Origin: Chaetoceros tenuissimus
Taxonomy: Eukaryota > Bacillariophyta > Thalassiosirophyceae > Chaetocerotales > Chaetocerotaceae
Direction: 5' to 3'
Assembly (NCBI GenBank): GCA_021927905.1
Contig: BLLK01000022.1
Location: forward strand, 1,116,001 to 1,180,000
DNA: 64,000 nucleotides
The position numbers and the translations under genes are program-made. Within the stretch, counting starts at the first letter, position 1. The number at the start of each line of letters is the position of its first letter. Under the pieces are notes generated by a model. The model saw only the letters and a program-made list of their open reading frames with translations. It was not told the origin of the DNA and ran no database searches. Positions 10,376 to 22,272 of the stretch are shown one piece after another.

Positions 10376-11625
10376 ATGAAGACTGGAGTAAAAAAGACCA
10401 TCAGGTCAATTGTAGAAGAACACATGACAACGGTTGTTCGAAATGCAATCACCATGCAACGCCATTCTAAAAGACCTCGACGTACTCTGCACTCATCATC
10501 CGTGAAACTAGCTCTTGCAGCTCTTCAGAACGATGGAAAGGCAACATCAAATACACCACTAGTGACAGTACAAACAAATAAGGTCGACCTCAACGCCCTC
10601 TTATCAAGTGAGATACCTGTACAGCCTCCATCGGAATTAGGCATGACCTTACACTGGCTAGCAGTTGAAGGACATCAGACTACTTCCATGTATAACCCTT
10701 CGGAAGATCAAGAATCTAGAAAGCGAAAAACTCTTGATTCTATAGAAGCACAAGATTCAGCAGTAGCACTTCGACAGTTATTACCTCGTCTCGTTTCCGA
10801 TGAACTTCAACTATACTTTACTAGAATTATTCATACTCTGAATACCGACCCTGATGCAGCTATCAAAAGGCTTTCTAGTGATTCTGGTATTCAAGAATTG
10901 ATCCCTTTCTTCACTAGATACATTACCACCACTATCCATCAAAACATGAATAATACAGAACAGTGTCGTCTCATGATTCAATGTGTAGATTCTTTGATTC
11001 GTAATAGGAATATTCACTTGGAGTTACATTTGGACCAACTTTTGCCGAGAATATTGACTTGCGTTGTAGCGAAAAAGATTGGAGGGGAGAATGACAATCA
11101 CTGGTTCTTGAGAGATGAAGCTGCAGATGTTCTTGTAAGGACATGTACTTTATTTGGAGACAAGTATGGAAATCTAAGGGGGAAAGTTATTCAAGCTTTG
11201 TGTAGAGCTTTAGACTTATCCAAGAATGGTCCAGATGCTTGGTATGGTGCAGTTGTAGGGATTACAAAATTTGGTGCCAAGGCAGTGGATGCTTTTATTC
11301 TTCCATTGGTTTCGCAGTGGAATGTATTTGAAGCAATCATCTCGGGAGATGCAGACGAAGATACCAAATATTCTGTGTGTAGATGTCAAGATGCTCTATT
11401 GGTAAGTACAAATTATTTTATATTCTGATGATTTAGTGTTCAAATTCCATGGATCTTTTATTCATTTTATTTTCAAAGTATGCATTAGGTGTTTATTTCA
11501 AGTCAGTCAATAATGCGGAGCTATCAAAGCGTCTGGACTTTGATAAACTATCAGAAATATTTGGGGACAGACTTGCACCTTTGCAGACGAATGTTAGAAA
11601 TGATTATTCCATGTGTTTTGTATAA
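10376..11625 (+). CDS. TFIID/SAGA subunit TAF6
   Basis: Exons 10376-11401 and 11479-11625 with a 77-nt intron; 390 residues. The N-terminus has a histone-fold helix set (IRSIVEEHMTTVVRNAITMQRHSKR) followed by the TAF6 linker with LTLHWLAVEG-type sequence (MTLHWLAVEGHQ). The C-terminal half is the TAF6 HEAT-repeat domain: LIPFFTRYITTTI, LHLDQLLPRILTCVVAKKIG, NHWFLRDEAADVLVRTC, YGNLRGKVIQAL and WYGAVVGITKFG. An in-frame TGA nine bases upstream fixes the start unless there is an undetected upstream exon. With this start the first histone-fold helix of canonical TAF6 appears to be missing. TAF6 pairs with TAF9 in the core promoter machinery. Family call firm, N-terminus uncertain. Confidence 0.88.
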
Positions 11626-11913
11626 AGTGTGAAAAGATTCTCTTGTGCGTCCAAAGCATGTTTGTCAAAGTCTCAATAGTATTAAATTAGCTAGACCTTA
11701 AAAATACGACATTGCATCATCATTGGATTTGAAGATTCTTCCTCGTACATAATTTTATATTCAACATCACTAAACATCAAACATCATCCGTCCAATATCA
11801 AATACCCCGTACTCGTATAAATCCCTAATTCTGAAATCATCTCAACAACAAAAGCAGTAATCAGGTCATCAGGTCCATAGCAAATCTAGTTGATATACCC
11901 ATTCGTCCAATTC

Positions 11914-13503
11914 ATGGGAAATACACCAAGTTCAAGTCCAGAGCAGACAGCAGAGATTCCATCAAAAATGGGTAATTGCCAGAGCAGTGCTCCTGAAGAA
12001 GCAAAAAAGCCATCGAGTGCAAAATCGAAGAGGCCCTCATCTCAGCAATCTACGAGAAAAAATTCAAGAGGTTCCATCGTGAAAGGAACATTTAGGGCAA
12101 ACATTGTTTTAGATTCAAGATGCAGAGCAATCACAGACAAATTTGAAATCATCAAAGATTTAGGAGGAGGAGGCATGGGAATTGTCAGAAGCGCCAGGAA
12201 AATAAAAGCAACTTATGACAAGAACAAGGAAGCACCACCCGGTTTAGAAGTAGCAATTAAAAGTGCGCTGATTGAAAAGAATGCCAAGCACAATGTAAAA
12301 ATGCTACGAGCAGAAATCGATATAATGAAAGCAATGGACAATCCACATTGTGTCAAGGCTTATGAATGTTATAAGACGAGTGACAAGAACTTACATATGG
12401 CTTTTGAGTTTCTATCTGGGGGGAACTTATATAAAAGATTTCCTCAAAACGAACAAGGGGAACGTGTTTGCTTTACAGAAAGAGAAGCTGCACCAGTGAT
12501 TCATCAACTACTTTCTGCTCTTACGCATATGCACGCAAAAGGTCTTGTGCATCGGGATGTCAAGTTTGAAAATATCATGTATGAATCACCTACCAGTCAA
12601 TCTATAAAATTGATTGATTTTGGAGCCGCCAGTTTTGTGAAGGAAGGAGATTATTTGGATTTATACATTGGCACTACGTATACGATGGCCCCAGAAGTTC
12701 TAGGTCGAAAATATAATGAAAAAGCAGATATTTGGTCTGTGGGAGTAATTCTATACATGATGATTTCATTGACGAAACCATTTTATGGAGAATCAAAAGC
12801 AGTGATTCAGAAAAAGATTATCAAAGGTGATTTTAAATTCTATAGTCCGAGATGGGAAGGCATTTCTAATTCTACAAAGCAATTTATCGAATCTTTGCTC
12901 ACTAAAGATCCACAGAAACGTCCTTCTGCAGTAAGTGCTTTATCACATCTATGGTTTAATGATTTCTATCCACAGTCAAAAAGAAATGCTAGCGATGAAA
13001 CTGTCAAGGGTGTGCATGATAGTATAATTCAATACAGCAAGTTCGATACTATGAAGAAAATAGGTCTTCTTTTTTGCGCTCATCAAGCAACCACAGATGA
13101 AATTTTAGATCTGAAATCAGTTTTTGATACCTTCGATAAGAGCAAGAGTGGAAACATTACATTCTCAGAATTTGTAACGTTCATGAAGTCAGCTAATAGC
13201 AGCTATAACGAAGAAGAAATCCAAAATATCTTTGAGAATGTGACATTAGACATCACCTCCAATATTTTACATTATACAGGCTTCCTGGCTGCATCATTTA
13301 TGCACAAAAAAGAGTTAATTACTAGTGATCGTCTTTGGAGAGCATTTGATAGATTAGATTGTGATAAAAGAGGCGTCTTTAGCGAAAATAACTTGCGAGA
13401 ACTATTGGGAACTGATTTCAACGAAGCTGAGTGGGAAGGCTTTAAGGGTATCACATTCGATTCATTCTTGAAAATGTTTGAAGAATGTTTATGTGATGCT
13501 TGA
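11914..13503 (+). CDS. Calcium-dependent protein kinase with acylation-type N-terminus
   Basis: Ser/Thr kinase with C-terminal EF-hand region, single exon. The first ATG (11914) gives MGNTPSS and 529 residues; a second in-frame ATG at 11968 gives MGNCQSS and 511 residues. Both fit the N-myristoylation consensus MGxxxS/T, and the second also has Cys3, after Met removal, for palmitoylation, as in classical CDPKs. The kinase has LGGGGMGIV, VAIKSA (ATP lysine), VHRDVKFEN (catalytic loop), LIDFGAA and MAPEVL. Downstream, DKSKSGNITFSE is a good EF-hand loop. A second loop (DCDKRGVFSENN) lacks the final Glu and a third is degenerate, so there is clearly one intact EF hand instead of the usual four. 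A membrane-associated calcium-signalling kinase is inferred. Confidence 0.88.
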   Translation: MGNTPSSSPEQTAEIPSKMGNCQSSAPEEAKKPSSAKSKRPSSQQSTRKNSRGSIVKGTFRANIVLDSRCRAITDKFEIIKDLGGGGMGIVRSARKIKATYDKNKEAPPGLEVAIKSALIEKNAKHNVKMLRAEIDIMKAMDNPHCVKAYECYKTSDKNLHMAFEFLSGGNLYKRFPQNEQGERVCFTEREAAPVIHQLLSALTHMHAKGLVHRDVKFENIMYESPTSQSIKLIDFGAASFVKEGDYLDLYIGTTYTMAPEVLGRKYNEKADIWSVGVILYMMISLTKPFYGESKAVIQKKIIKGDFKFYSPRWEGISNSTKQFIESLLTKDPQKRPSAVSALSHLWFNDFYPQSKRNASDETVKGVHDSIIQYSKFDTMKKIGLLFCAHQATTDEILDLKSVFDTFDKSKSGNITFSEFVTFMKSANSSYNEEEIQNIFENVTLDITSNILHYTGFLAASFMHKKELITSDRLWRAFDRLDCDKRGVFSENNLRELLGTDFNEAEWEGFKGITFDSFLKMFEECLCDA

Positions 13504-13932
13504 AAAGCTGAAAGTATCTGTAATTGCATTTTATGAAAAATTATTCTAAAATAAGTGAAACATGGAAATATTTCCATGATGAAAGTTTGCAACTCTCACT
13601 TCTGTAAGCAGCGATATCGTACTTAGCATTACTTAGAAATACCTCAGGTAGCTAATTTACTTCGAAATCATACAATAGATTATACATTTTGTTAAATACT
13701 GGCGCTACCGAATCAGACAATGACAATGACAAAATAGGAGATTTGGGTTTCCTCCTTATTTCCTTTCCCTTTTCATCTTTTCTACTTCGGCTCATATCCT
13801 ATCTCCATCGTCGATGGAAAATCACTCTGAGAAGAATAATGAATTCCAATTGAAGTTTAAACAAAACTAAAGCTGGTTGCTAAATAAAAGTAATCACTTT
13901 CAAACTATAAACAAGAATAGGACTTACATATA
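13504..13932. other. Intergenic with perfect 18-bp palindrome
   Basis: Spacer between the kinase and eIF3k. It contains the exact palindrome CATGGAAATATTTCCATG at 13561-13578, 58 bp after the kinase stop. It may form a hairpin in the kinase 3' UTR or be a binding dyad. Nothing else is evident. Confidence 0.5.
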
Positions 13933-14622
13933 ATGGTATCGGATATTCTTCAATCTACAGACTGCTACAACCCAGCAAATATTGCTGCTCTAGAGTCTTA
14001 TGTAGCAAGTCAAGCATCTGACATAAAAAGCAACCCTTACAATTTCGAAGCAAACCGTACTTTGGTAAAACTCTACCAATTCTTTCCAGAAAACTCCAAA
14101 GTAGAATATCAACTATTGGCTACACTTCTTTCGCTCATTTTCGGATCTGAGACTGATGTAGGAGCTATTCTTTGTCTCATTCCAGAATCTGTAAAGAGCG
14201 ACTCAGAAGATTTTACTACCGTAATGACTGCTGCTGAAAATCGTGACTCCTGTCTCTTTCCTAACTTTATCGATGCAATTGAAGCACTTGGAAGTTCTAA
14301 TCTATCATCAGTAGCAAGTTTGGCAAAATCTCAAAGCACAAAGGATGCAACCAGATCTTCTATGCTTCAGACTCTTTCACTTGCATACAAAACTATCAGT
14401 ACTGCGAATGTATTGAAGCAATTGAAACTTGGTTCAGCAGATGAAATTAAGGCTTTGGCTGCTGATGTTGTAGAATCTGCCGGTGGAAGTGTAGTTACTT
14501 TTGCAGATAATGAAGAAAATACTAGTAGAAAAAAGAGTGATACAGGTGGACAAACAGGAAGCTTAGATTATGCATCTGTTCGATCATTGATTACTTCCAA
14601 GGTTGTTGCTACTGCAGAGTAA
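13933..14622 (+). CDS. Translation initiation factor eIF3 subunit k
   Basis: 229 residues, single exon. It matches eIF3k from the start: DCYNPANIAALESYVASQ (family: xRYNPENLxxLExYV), NPYNFEANRTLVKLYQFFP, then the helical repeat region and a C-terminal winged-helix part ending in LDYASVRSLITSKVV, the equivalent of KIDFDSVxxIM. Subunit k is a non-core member of the 40S-binding eIF3 complex. It converges with the ABC-F gene, leaving only about 90 bp between stops. Confidence 0.9.
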   Translation: MVSDILQSTDCYNPANIAALESYVASQASDIKSNPYNFEANRTLVKLYQFFPENSKVEYQLLATLLSLIFGSETDVGAILCLIPESVKSDSEDFTTVMTAAENRDSCLFPNFIDAIEALGSSNLSSVASLAKSQSTKDATRSSMLQTLSLAYKTISTANVLKQLKLGSADEIKALAADVVESAGGSVVTFADNEENTSRKKSDTGGQTGSLDYASVRSLITSKVVATAE

Positions 14623-14711
14623 ATATGAAGAATGTAGTAAAAAGGAAAAATATAAGTGGGACATTATTCGCACTATCCATTATAGATGTTAGCTAATTGC
14701 AAATCATGAGA

Positions 14712-17230
14712 TTAATTGTTCATGGTGCTAAGACTCTTGACACTTTGGGCTACTCGTTTTGCAGTTCGTTCAAGAGTTTCTTTTTTGTAGTCTTCAAAAT
14801 CACCTCTGAACTTGGTACAGTGTCCTCCTCCTACGACCCATAGGTCTCTACATGTATTTGTAATAAAATATTGATCGTGACTAACCACCATAAGGCCTCC
14901 GCGGAAATCCTTCACGGCCTCTACCAATGCATCGATTGACTCCATGTCCAAATGATTTGTTGGCTCGTCCTGAAAAGTGGATGGTTAATGGTTAGATTGC
15001 GAAGATAAATTACGTATCAAATAGACCATGACAAAGCTTACCATAATGATAACGTGTGGCTTTTGATAAGCCAGGGATGCGAAAGCAATCCTACTTTTCT
15101 GTCCACCTGATAGCATCATCATTGGTTTGATTGCTTCATCACCTTGGATTTGGAACTTTCCTACAAACGTTTGTCAGATTACAAAGATCAAAAAGAGATA
15201 TAAAAGATTTTGCTTCACTTACCAATAAAAGATCGCATGGCCTGATCTGCTGCATCAGGGAACAGGTTCAACATATTCTCCACTGCACTTAGACGAAGAT
15301 CAAATTTATCTGCAGAATGCTGAGTAAACATACCAATGCGAAGTCTTCCATTGCGTGAACATGTTCCAGACACCGGATTTAGTTTGTCTGTCACGAGATT
15401 CAATAATGTACTCTTTCCTGCTCCATTTGCACCCAAAATTCCGATACGACTGTCAAGATCCACACCAAAGTTAACGTCTTGCAAAATATATTCACTCCTT
15501 TTCTTCCCTTCAGGTTTATAGTCAAATGTCACATCGTCGATAGCAATAATTGGTCTTCCTATTGGTTCAGGATTAGGAATCGAGAATCTCCACTCTGTCT
15601 CAATTTCAACAGGTTCTGGTGCTTCCAAATCCATTTTCTCAACTGCCTTAATACGCGATTGTACAATGGATGCTCTCTTGGCGTTTGCTCTGAATTTCTC
15701 GATGAATTCCATCATATGAGCTCTTTTATCTTGGTATGCTTGGTAAACTCGCATCTGATTTTTGACAGCTTCTCCTGCAGTACGAACATATATGTCATAG
15801 TTTCCTTTGTAATAAGTAAGCTTCTTGTTTTTGAATTCAATGACGTCAGTACAAACTTCATTCAAAAAGCCTCTGTCGTGTGACACAATAACAACAGTGT
15901 GTTTATATTCACATAGATAAGATTCCAACCATAAAACAGCCTCAAGATCCAAGTGATTTGTAGGCTCATCAAGTAACAAAAGGTCAGGTTCAATGAATAA
16001 CGATGCAGCTAAGGAAACTCTCATTCGCCATCCCCCCGAAAGGGCGGAAGTTGGACCAGCTTGCATTTCTGGTGTGAATTGAAGACCACTTAAAATCATA
16101 GCTGCTCTAGCTTCTGCAGAATCAGCAGATAGTTGATTTAGTCTTGCGTAAACCTTGTCCAACTCTTTCAAGTCTGCTTGAAATTCAGCATCATCACTAT
16201 CTTCACTTTGCAAGCGCTTATTCAATTCTTCTCTCTTCTTCGTTAAATTATCAGCATCCTTTGTTGGTGCTCCACTATCATCTCTACCTTCCAAGCGTGC
16301 CAACAGTTCTTTTTCTTTAGACAGTAATGCATTTCTTTCTGCATCTGATTCAACTACAGATTGTAATACACTCACATCAGTACCAGCACTTTTCACTTCT
16401 TGTCTCACATGAAGAATTCTATGATGACGAGGAAACCCTTCGATAGTCTGAGCTGCAATTGCTTTCAACAAAGTAGTCTTTCCAATTCCATTCTTTCCGA
16501 CAAGACCGTAGCGACGTTGATGTGCAAACTTCAAATCAGCTCCTTCCAATAAGATGCGTCCGTTGTCCAAACTAACTGAAACATTTTTACAATGAATATC
16601 CTTTTCATTTCTTCCTGAATCATAATCTGGTAATACCATTGCAGCAACCACTGCATTATTTCCTTCCTTAGATTCTTCGGCTTCCATAGCTTCAAGTTTT
16701 GCTTCGTATTCTTTTCTAGCCTTCTCCAATTCTTGTCTCTGCTTTCTTTTATCTTTTGCTGAAACAGTACTATCATGGGCATCTCTTTGTTCATTGATAA
16801 ACGCAGCAACACCAGAGTCAGTACCCCACATGAATCGTTTTGCATCTTCTTCCTCTTCAGTAGTACGATCCAATTCACTACTCATAGATACCATTCCTTG
16901 CTTCAACTTTCTCGTCTCGAGTCGGTTGGCAGTAGAAGAAGAATTAGCCGCATCAGCACCACTGATTTTCTTTGCCAAGTCTTGTAATGATTGACAAGCT
17001 TTCATGATGTTATTTTCATCACAACCAGATGATTCTAGAAATGGCCCAATTGCTTCATAAATAGCTCCATTTTCGTCAATTTTCGAGTTTATGATTTCAT
17101 CCATGGACAATGTATCTCCATCGGATATGAGACCAACAAGGTAAGAAATGATATCTTCGAGTTCATCTTCATCTTCTGAGATTAGTATTTCCGATAGGCA
17201 TTTGCTAAGCTCCTCTTCGTCAAAATTCAT
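14712..17230 (-). CDS. ABC-F protein of the GCN20/ABCF3 type
   Basis: Three exons on the minus strand: 17230-15223, 15160-15042 and 14969-14712, with 62- and 72-nt introns; 794 residues. The first true ATG is 17230 (MNFDEEELSK). The acidic N-terminal helical region resembles that of GCN20/ABCF3. ABC domain 1 has Walker A GKNGIGKTT (about residue 240), signature LSGGWRMR and Walker B LLLLDEPTNHLD. The long linker between the domains is charged. ABC domain 2 has GANGAGKST (about residue 597), LSGGQKSR and, across the last junction, VIIMDEPTNHLD. There are no transmembrane segments, as expected for ABC-F. Family role: translation control or ribosome association, for example with GCN1 in GCN2 activation. 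It is divergent from the sulfotransferase gene. Confidence 0.92.
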
Positions 17231-17646
17231 TGTAAGATTGATATTAATTACTTCTGTAGGCACCTCTCAAAATGTTTCATATGGTAAATACGTAAATACG
17301 ATATGAAAAGACTATGGCAATTGAAAGTGGAAAGTGGAAAGGAGCGATGAATGAGCCGTATCGGGTAGGGAATTCTGATGGTAGGCTCCTCTTTATCCTA
17401 TTTTCAGTCTTGCAGTTTGAAATTCTGCTCACTTTTTAGGCTTATGCAACAATTTGTAAGCACGATTGTGGATTGTGGTAAGTGAACTTGAAAATGCACA
17501 TGAGATATGTTTGAGATGGATTATTATTGCCTACTCTATCACAACACAAAGAATAATTTCAAGAAACTAATAATTTGTTGCTCGATGAAAAAGTAAAGAT
17601 TTATAATTGAATCAATCAGTTTCATAGCAGTAATAGAAAACGCAAG
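17231..17646. other. Divergent promoter region, ABC-F / sulfotransferase
   Basis: 416 bp between the two start codons. I see no ORF, RNA gene or clear repeat. Confidence 0.5.
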
Positions 17647-18741
17647 ATGATGAATCAAATGAATAGTCCCGGTGGTTTCTCTTCTCCCAACAAGTATTCC
17701 CCACTTCCTAACATGCAACAGAGCTCTGCGTGGCGAATACCTATCCTTATATTTTCAATATGTGTCGCCATCGTTTCCTTGGCAACAGTGGTTGACCTAT
17801 CGCATTTTGTTGATTCATTTTCATGTCAAGAAAAAGATGTAGAAGAAAAGGCCCTCGGAAGAAACGAAAATATAACTAAACCTTTCATGTCGTTCAACAG
17901 CACCAACCCGAATTCAAACTGGTGCCCATATGCTGTATGTCATAATTCACCAATTTGTGGTCCATGCAATAGACGATATCTTTTACTACTGGCAACTGCA
18001 AGGAGTGGATCAACTACTCTATTAAAAATGTTTAATTTTCTTCCAAATGTTCGCATCAGTGGTGAGAATAGCAATGAAATATATCTAGCGTCGAAACTTG
18101 TATCGAACTTTAAGGGCGAAAATGCTGTTCCTCTTTTGGATCAAAATTTTGATCGAACAGAAGGAGCATATTTTCATAATGCTATCCCTCCGCAGTCTAT
18201 GAGTTGTCCTATACAATCTATTATCAATACATTGAATCCAGCCCCACAACATGTTCAGCAGATGGTAAATGTTACTGGGAATCCATCACTTGGAGAATAT
18301 GATACTGATAGAATACTTGGTGTCAAAACGATACGATTTCAAAAAGGTGATTGGAGTGTAAAAGAGGCTAGTGAATTTCTCAGAGAATACTTTCCGTGTT
18401 CACGAGTAGTTGTGAATATTAGGAGTGACGTTGAGAGTCAATTAAAGTCCATGAGTAATACTTTCAAAAATGACCATAAGGGTGCTGATGATACGGACAA
18501 GATATTAAAAATGAATAACTTTTTGATCCATGTTGCAGAGGAATTAGGGAGTGATATGGCAAAACTGATTGACATGAATGATTGGACACAAAATGTAGAT
18601 GTGTTGAATGAAGTTGTACAATGGCTTGGATATAGAGAGTGTAAATATGCTGGTATAGTGCACGAAAATGCAGAAGGATATGGTAGAGATCACGAAACAA
18701 ATCACGATATGGGCAAAAATTGTCATTACATCGGAAATTGA
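17647..18741 (+). CDS. Type II membrane sulfotransferase
   Basis: 364 residues, single exon. A short cytosolic N-terminus is followed by one hydrophobic anchor (about residues 34-52, IPILIFSICVAIVSLATVV), the layout of Golgi sulfotransferases. The PAPS 5'-phosphosulfate loop is LLATARSGSTTLLKMF (about residue 115). The 3'-phosphate motif is probably VVNIRSDVESQLKS (about residue 260), with the usual Arg and downstream Ser. Four Cys cluster before the loop (CPYAVCHNSPICGPC), likely disulphide-bonded in the lumen. The acceptor is unknown; sulfated polysaccharide or glycoprotein is plausible. It converges with WDR3, leaving 57 bp. Confidence 0.75.
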   Translation: MMNQMNSPGGFSSPNKYSPLPNMQQSSAWRIPILIFSICVAIVSLATVVDLSHFVDSFSCQEKDVEEKALGRNENITKPFMSFNSTNPNSNWCPYAVCHNSPICGPCNRRYLLLLATARSGSTTLLKMFNFLPNVRISGENSNEIYLASKLVSNFKGENAVPLLDQNFDRTEGAYFHNAIPPQSMSCPIQSIINTLNPAPQHVQQMVNVTGNPSLGEYDTDRILGVKTIRFQKGDWSVKEASEFLREYFPCSRVVVNIRSDVESQLKSMSNTFKNDHKGADDTDKILKMNNFLIHVAEELGSDMAKLIDMNDWTQNVDVLNEVVQWLGYRECKYAGIVHENAEGYGRDHETNHDMGKNCHYIGN

Positions 18742-18798
18742 ATTATATTGCAATATGAGCTTAATTTTATTGTCTAACTATAATGTGACTTAATATTT

Positions 18799-21700
18799 TT
18801 ATTTATTTCTTTGCAACTCTTCCGATAATTGAGAACCTAGACCAAGTCCCTTAAATACATCCTTAGGAGCGTCATCTGGAACGTGATAGCGGTTCTTGTT
18901 TTCTTCAGCTACCTTGGCAATGATGCGGATTGCTGCCAAGTTGTATCCTATCGTATCACGAGCTTCAGCTAGTCTTATCTTGAGTAATCTACGCAATTCT
19001 CTCAATGGTATAGACATTCTCTCATGTCCAACAAGTTGACTCTGATGTGTCTTAACCAAGAATACAGCTGTACGACTGCATAGCTCAACTCCTTGACCAT
19101 TTCGTAAAAGAAGAATGAGATAGTAAATCAATCTCTCCATATGATTCAATGGGAGAACGAGTAGACTTTGTTCAAGTTCTGCGCTCTTCACACTACGTAA
19201 AACCCATAGAACGTATTGAGGGGGTTCCATGCCTAATAAGAGTGGATTTGGCATTCTCTTCTTTGCATTTGCCCCTTTCCCTTCTTGACTCTTGCGGAAT
19301 GAAGTAGCATCTTTCATTTCTTGATCAGCTCTCTCAAGTGCTTCCATTATACGATCACCAGCGGCAACACTCAGAACACTTCTTTTTACTGCAGCTTCAC
19401 TCTGAGGCTCGTTCTCGTCATCCTCATCTTCCTCTTGAGCTTCTTCTTGTCTTCTTCTACGCATGATTTTTGCTGTTCCATCTTCGTCTCCATTGTTGTC
19501 GACTTTATCGAACATTTCTTCAAGCTCGCGCTCTTTCTCTTCCTCCAAAAACACCATATCTCTTGTGCGTTCCCAGACACGGACTTGCCTATCCATAGAT
19601 CCAGACAAAAGATATGCTCCGGTTTTTGAAATTGCTAAACAATTAATTTCGGACATATGTCCATTCAGTAGAAGAATCTGCTCGAACCTATCTCCATCCC
19701 AGTAGCGAATGGAGCCGTCCTTGCTCGAAGTAAAAAAGTTATGAGTCTTCTTCACGAATTTCAAGTCAGTGATAGAGTCTGTGTGTCCATAGAGAGTGCG
19801 ATGAGTATCTCCAAAGTCCAAGCCCCAGATCTTGATTGATTTATCCGCTCCACCCGATGCTAGAATGGCATCATCATCACTTGCATCCAGTGCAAGGGCC
19901 GGCAAAGTATGACCATAAAGACTGAGAAAGAATTTCAAACTATCATCAAAGAAAACCTTGATTTGGCAATCCAATGTTGAAACAAAAACCATTCTCTTTT
20001 CGTGTGAATATGAGTATCGAACAGCAACAACATCATCGTTTGACTCTAGAGTTCTAGTGTGTACAAGCATAGGCTGTCCAGGATGGCTGGATTCTTCTTC
20101 ATCGTCACTATCATCTCCTTGACTTTCAACCTCCCAAAACTTGACCATTTTGTCCGCCGACCCAGTAACAATAGCAATAGACTCATCCTCATTGAAACTT
20201 GATGGCTTCTTGACATCTATACTCCAAATTTCTTTGTCATGTGCCTTCTCAGTAAAGACTACGTCACCAGAAGCAATGTCTACAATAAGTAAATATCCTT
20301 CCCTAGTACCAATCACTACATGGGTATCACCTGGAAGGAATACTGAACAAAGACCATAACTTCCTTGCTTCTTACTTGACACACTGGTCAATGGGAGTGA
20401 TCGAAGACAAGAACGACTCTTCACATTCCAAACTTTCGCAATGTTCTTGGAAACTGTACATGCAAGCACGTCGTCAGAAGATGTTGCTATAGATCTGATC
20501 CCTGTTGGATGTCCGTACATATCAATGGACGATACAACACTGGATTTAAATTGTGCATCTTTCTCTTCCCCTTCTTTTGCAATAGAATGAACCTCTAATG
20601 CATTTGTTCCCAATGCACAGACAATGCGGATTCCTCCTTTCTTCTCAAGATATGGAGTGAATTTGAAAGCCTTTATTTTGTGAGACGCGCGGACTGTTGC
20701 AATGTATTCATATTCATCCGTTGCTTGAATTTGTTCAAGATCCTTGATAGTTTCTTGGTTAATATTCTCTTCAGATTCTATCTCTTCATCCTCCTCGTCA
20801 TCAAGAATACCACGTTTCTTCCCTTTCTTCACTTCAGGTTCTTTGCTTGATTTATTTTCTTTCTCACGCTTTCTCCTTAATCTTCTCTTTTTCTTTTGGA
20901 CAGTATCGGCCTCACTTCGAACTGCGTATACATCAATGGATTTCGCATTATTTCTAATATATCCAAAGTAATTACCACTTGGATGGAATTGGAGTGCAGC
21001 AATTTTTTCATTCGAAGTTGCAACATTTTGTGGAGTTTGTAGTAAACCCATGAATGAACACATATCATCTGCTTCGCCATTGTCTGTCTCAGTAATGTCC
21101 ATATCCCCTTCCATCTTCATACGGTTTGATTTATGAATAGAATACATTCTTACTTTTCCATCGACACACCCAGTTACCAGTCTGCATCTTTTGGAATCAG
21201 TGCTATTTTCACTATCTTCAGATGATGGCAATGCGAGTACTGTGGAACATAATACTTGTCCACCATGATTAGCAATTGTCTGTACACAACATTGTGCATC
21301 AAGATCCCAAACCTTTACTAAACCATCATATGAAGAAGAAATTAATCCATTGAAACTTCCAAGTTCTTCAGTTTTGGGTACAAATGAAATATCAGAAATT
21401 GGAGCTGAATGTCCAATCAATCGAAACAATCCAGTTTCTACAGGAAGTAGAAGGTAAGTTGGAAATACACAAATCAAGTATCTTCCACAAAGTAGTGTAA
21501 CAATAACTCACCATTCAGAATATCCCATAAAATAATAGTCCCGTCACTTGACCCAGATGCAAGTGTAGTAGTTGTCCCTTCATCATTAAAAGTCATACAT
21601 GTAATTGGAGATCCAGCATGTCCTTTCAAAAGCAATGGTTCTCTAGAGACATATTCATCATGGTCTTGACTCTGTGGGAAAATCAATGAATGTGCTAATT

Positions 21701-22085
21701 CAATATTATTATCTTTGGCACCTTTTATGTCTTCCTTGGTCAAATCAAAGATGCGAATGGACCCATCTTTCCAACCTGATGCAACTTTATGTTCCGAGTT
21801 CATTTTTGTAGTTGCGATACATAATACTTCATTGGAATTGAGTGCTTTGCCAGTCCCCAGTCCTCCTGATAGAAGCTCACGATGTGCAATCTTTAGAAAA
21901 GGTTCGTTAGTTCTTAGATTAAATCCAAGGATTTGTGAACCAGATGTTGTAAGTAAAGTGGATTGAGACTTTGCAGTGGAAGAAAGGAAAGCTAGAGGCG
22001 ACGTTGTCGACGTTGAAGTAGTCGCAGCTGAAGTCGTCAGAGAAAACGCATCTGCGCATTCATAGCGAAGATAAGTATGCTGCAT
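18799..22085 (-). CDS. WD40 protein WDR3/UTP12 (small-subunit processome)
   Basis: Exons 22085-21512 and 21437-18799 on the minus strand with a 74-nt intron; 1070 residues. The true ATG at 22085 gives MQHTYLRYE, matching the QYLRY start of WDR3. The junction reads WDILN-ETGLFRLIGH, as in the family. Two WD40 propellers follow, with blades such as SSDGTIILWDI, GSADKMVKFWEV, GGADKSIKIWGL, SKDGSIRYWDG and GSMDRQVRVWE. The C-terminal Utp12 domain has PPQYVLWVLRSVKSAELEQSLLVLP and RDTIGYNLAAI. Long acidic or basic inserts (KKKRRLRRKREKE, DDEEDEEIESEE) lie between blades. The family acts in the UTP-B complex in the nucleolus for 18S rRNA maturation. Confidence 0.92.
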
Positions 22086-22272
22086 AGTATTATATATAAT
22101 TTTGTTCAACTGAAATTATACGTAGTCAATTTCGAGAACAAGTGTGGATTAAATAGATTTGTACTTGAAATGTGTTTTCAAAGTTTTCAGAGTTTCATTC
22201 CTGAGATTGGTGGTGCTGCGTAACCCTAACTTAATACGGATCTAAAGATGGGATTAAAAACTTCCTGTGGTA

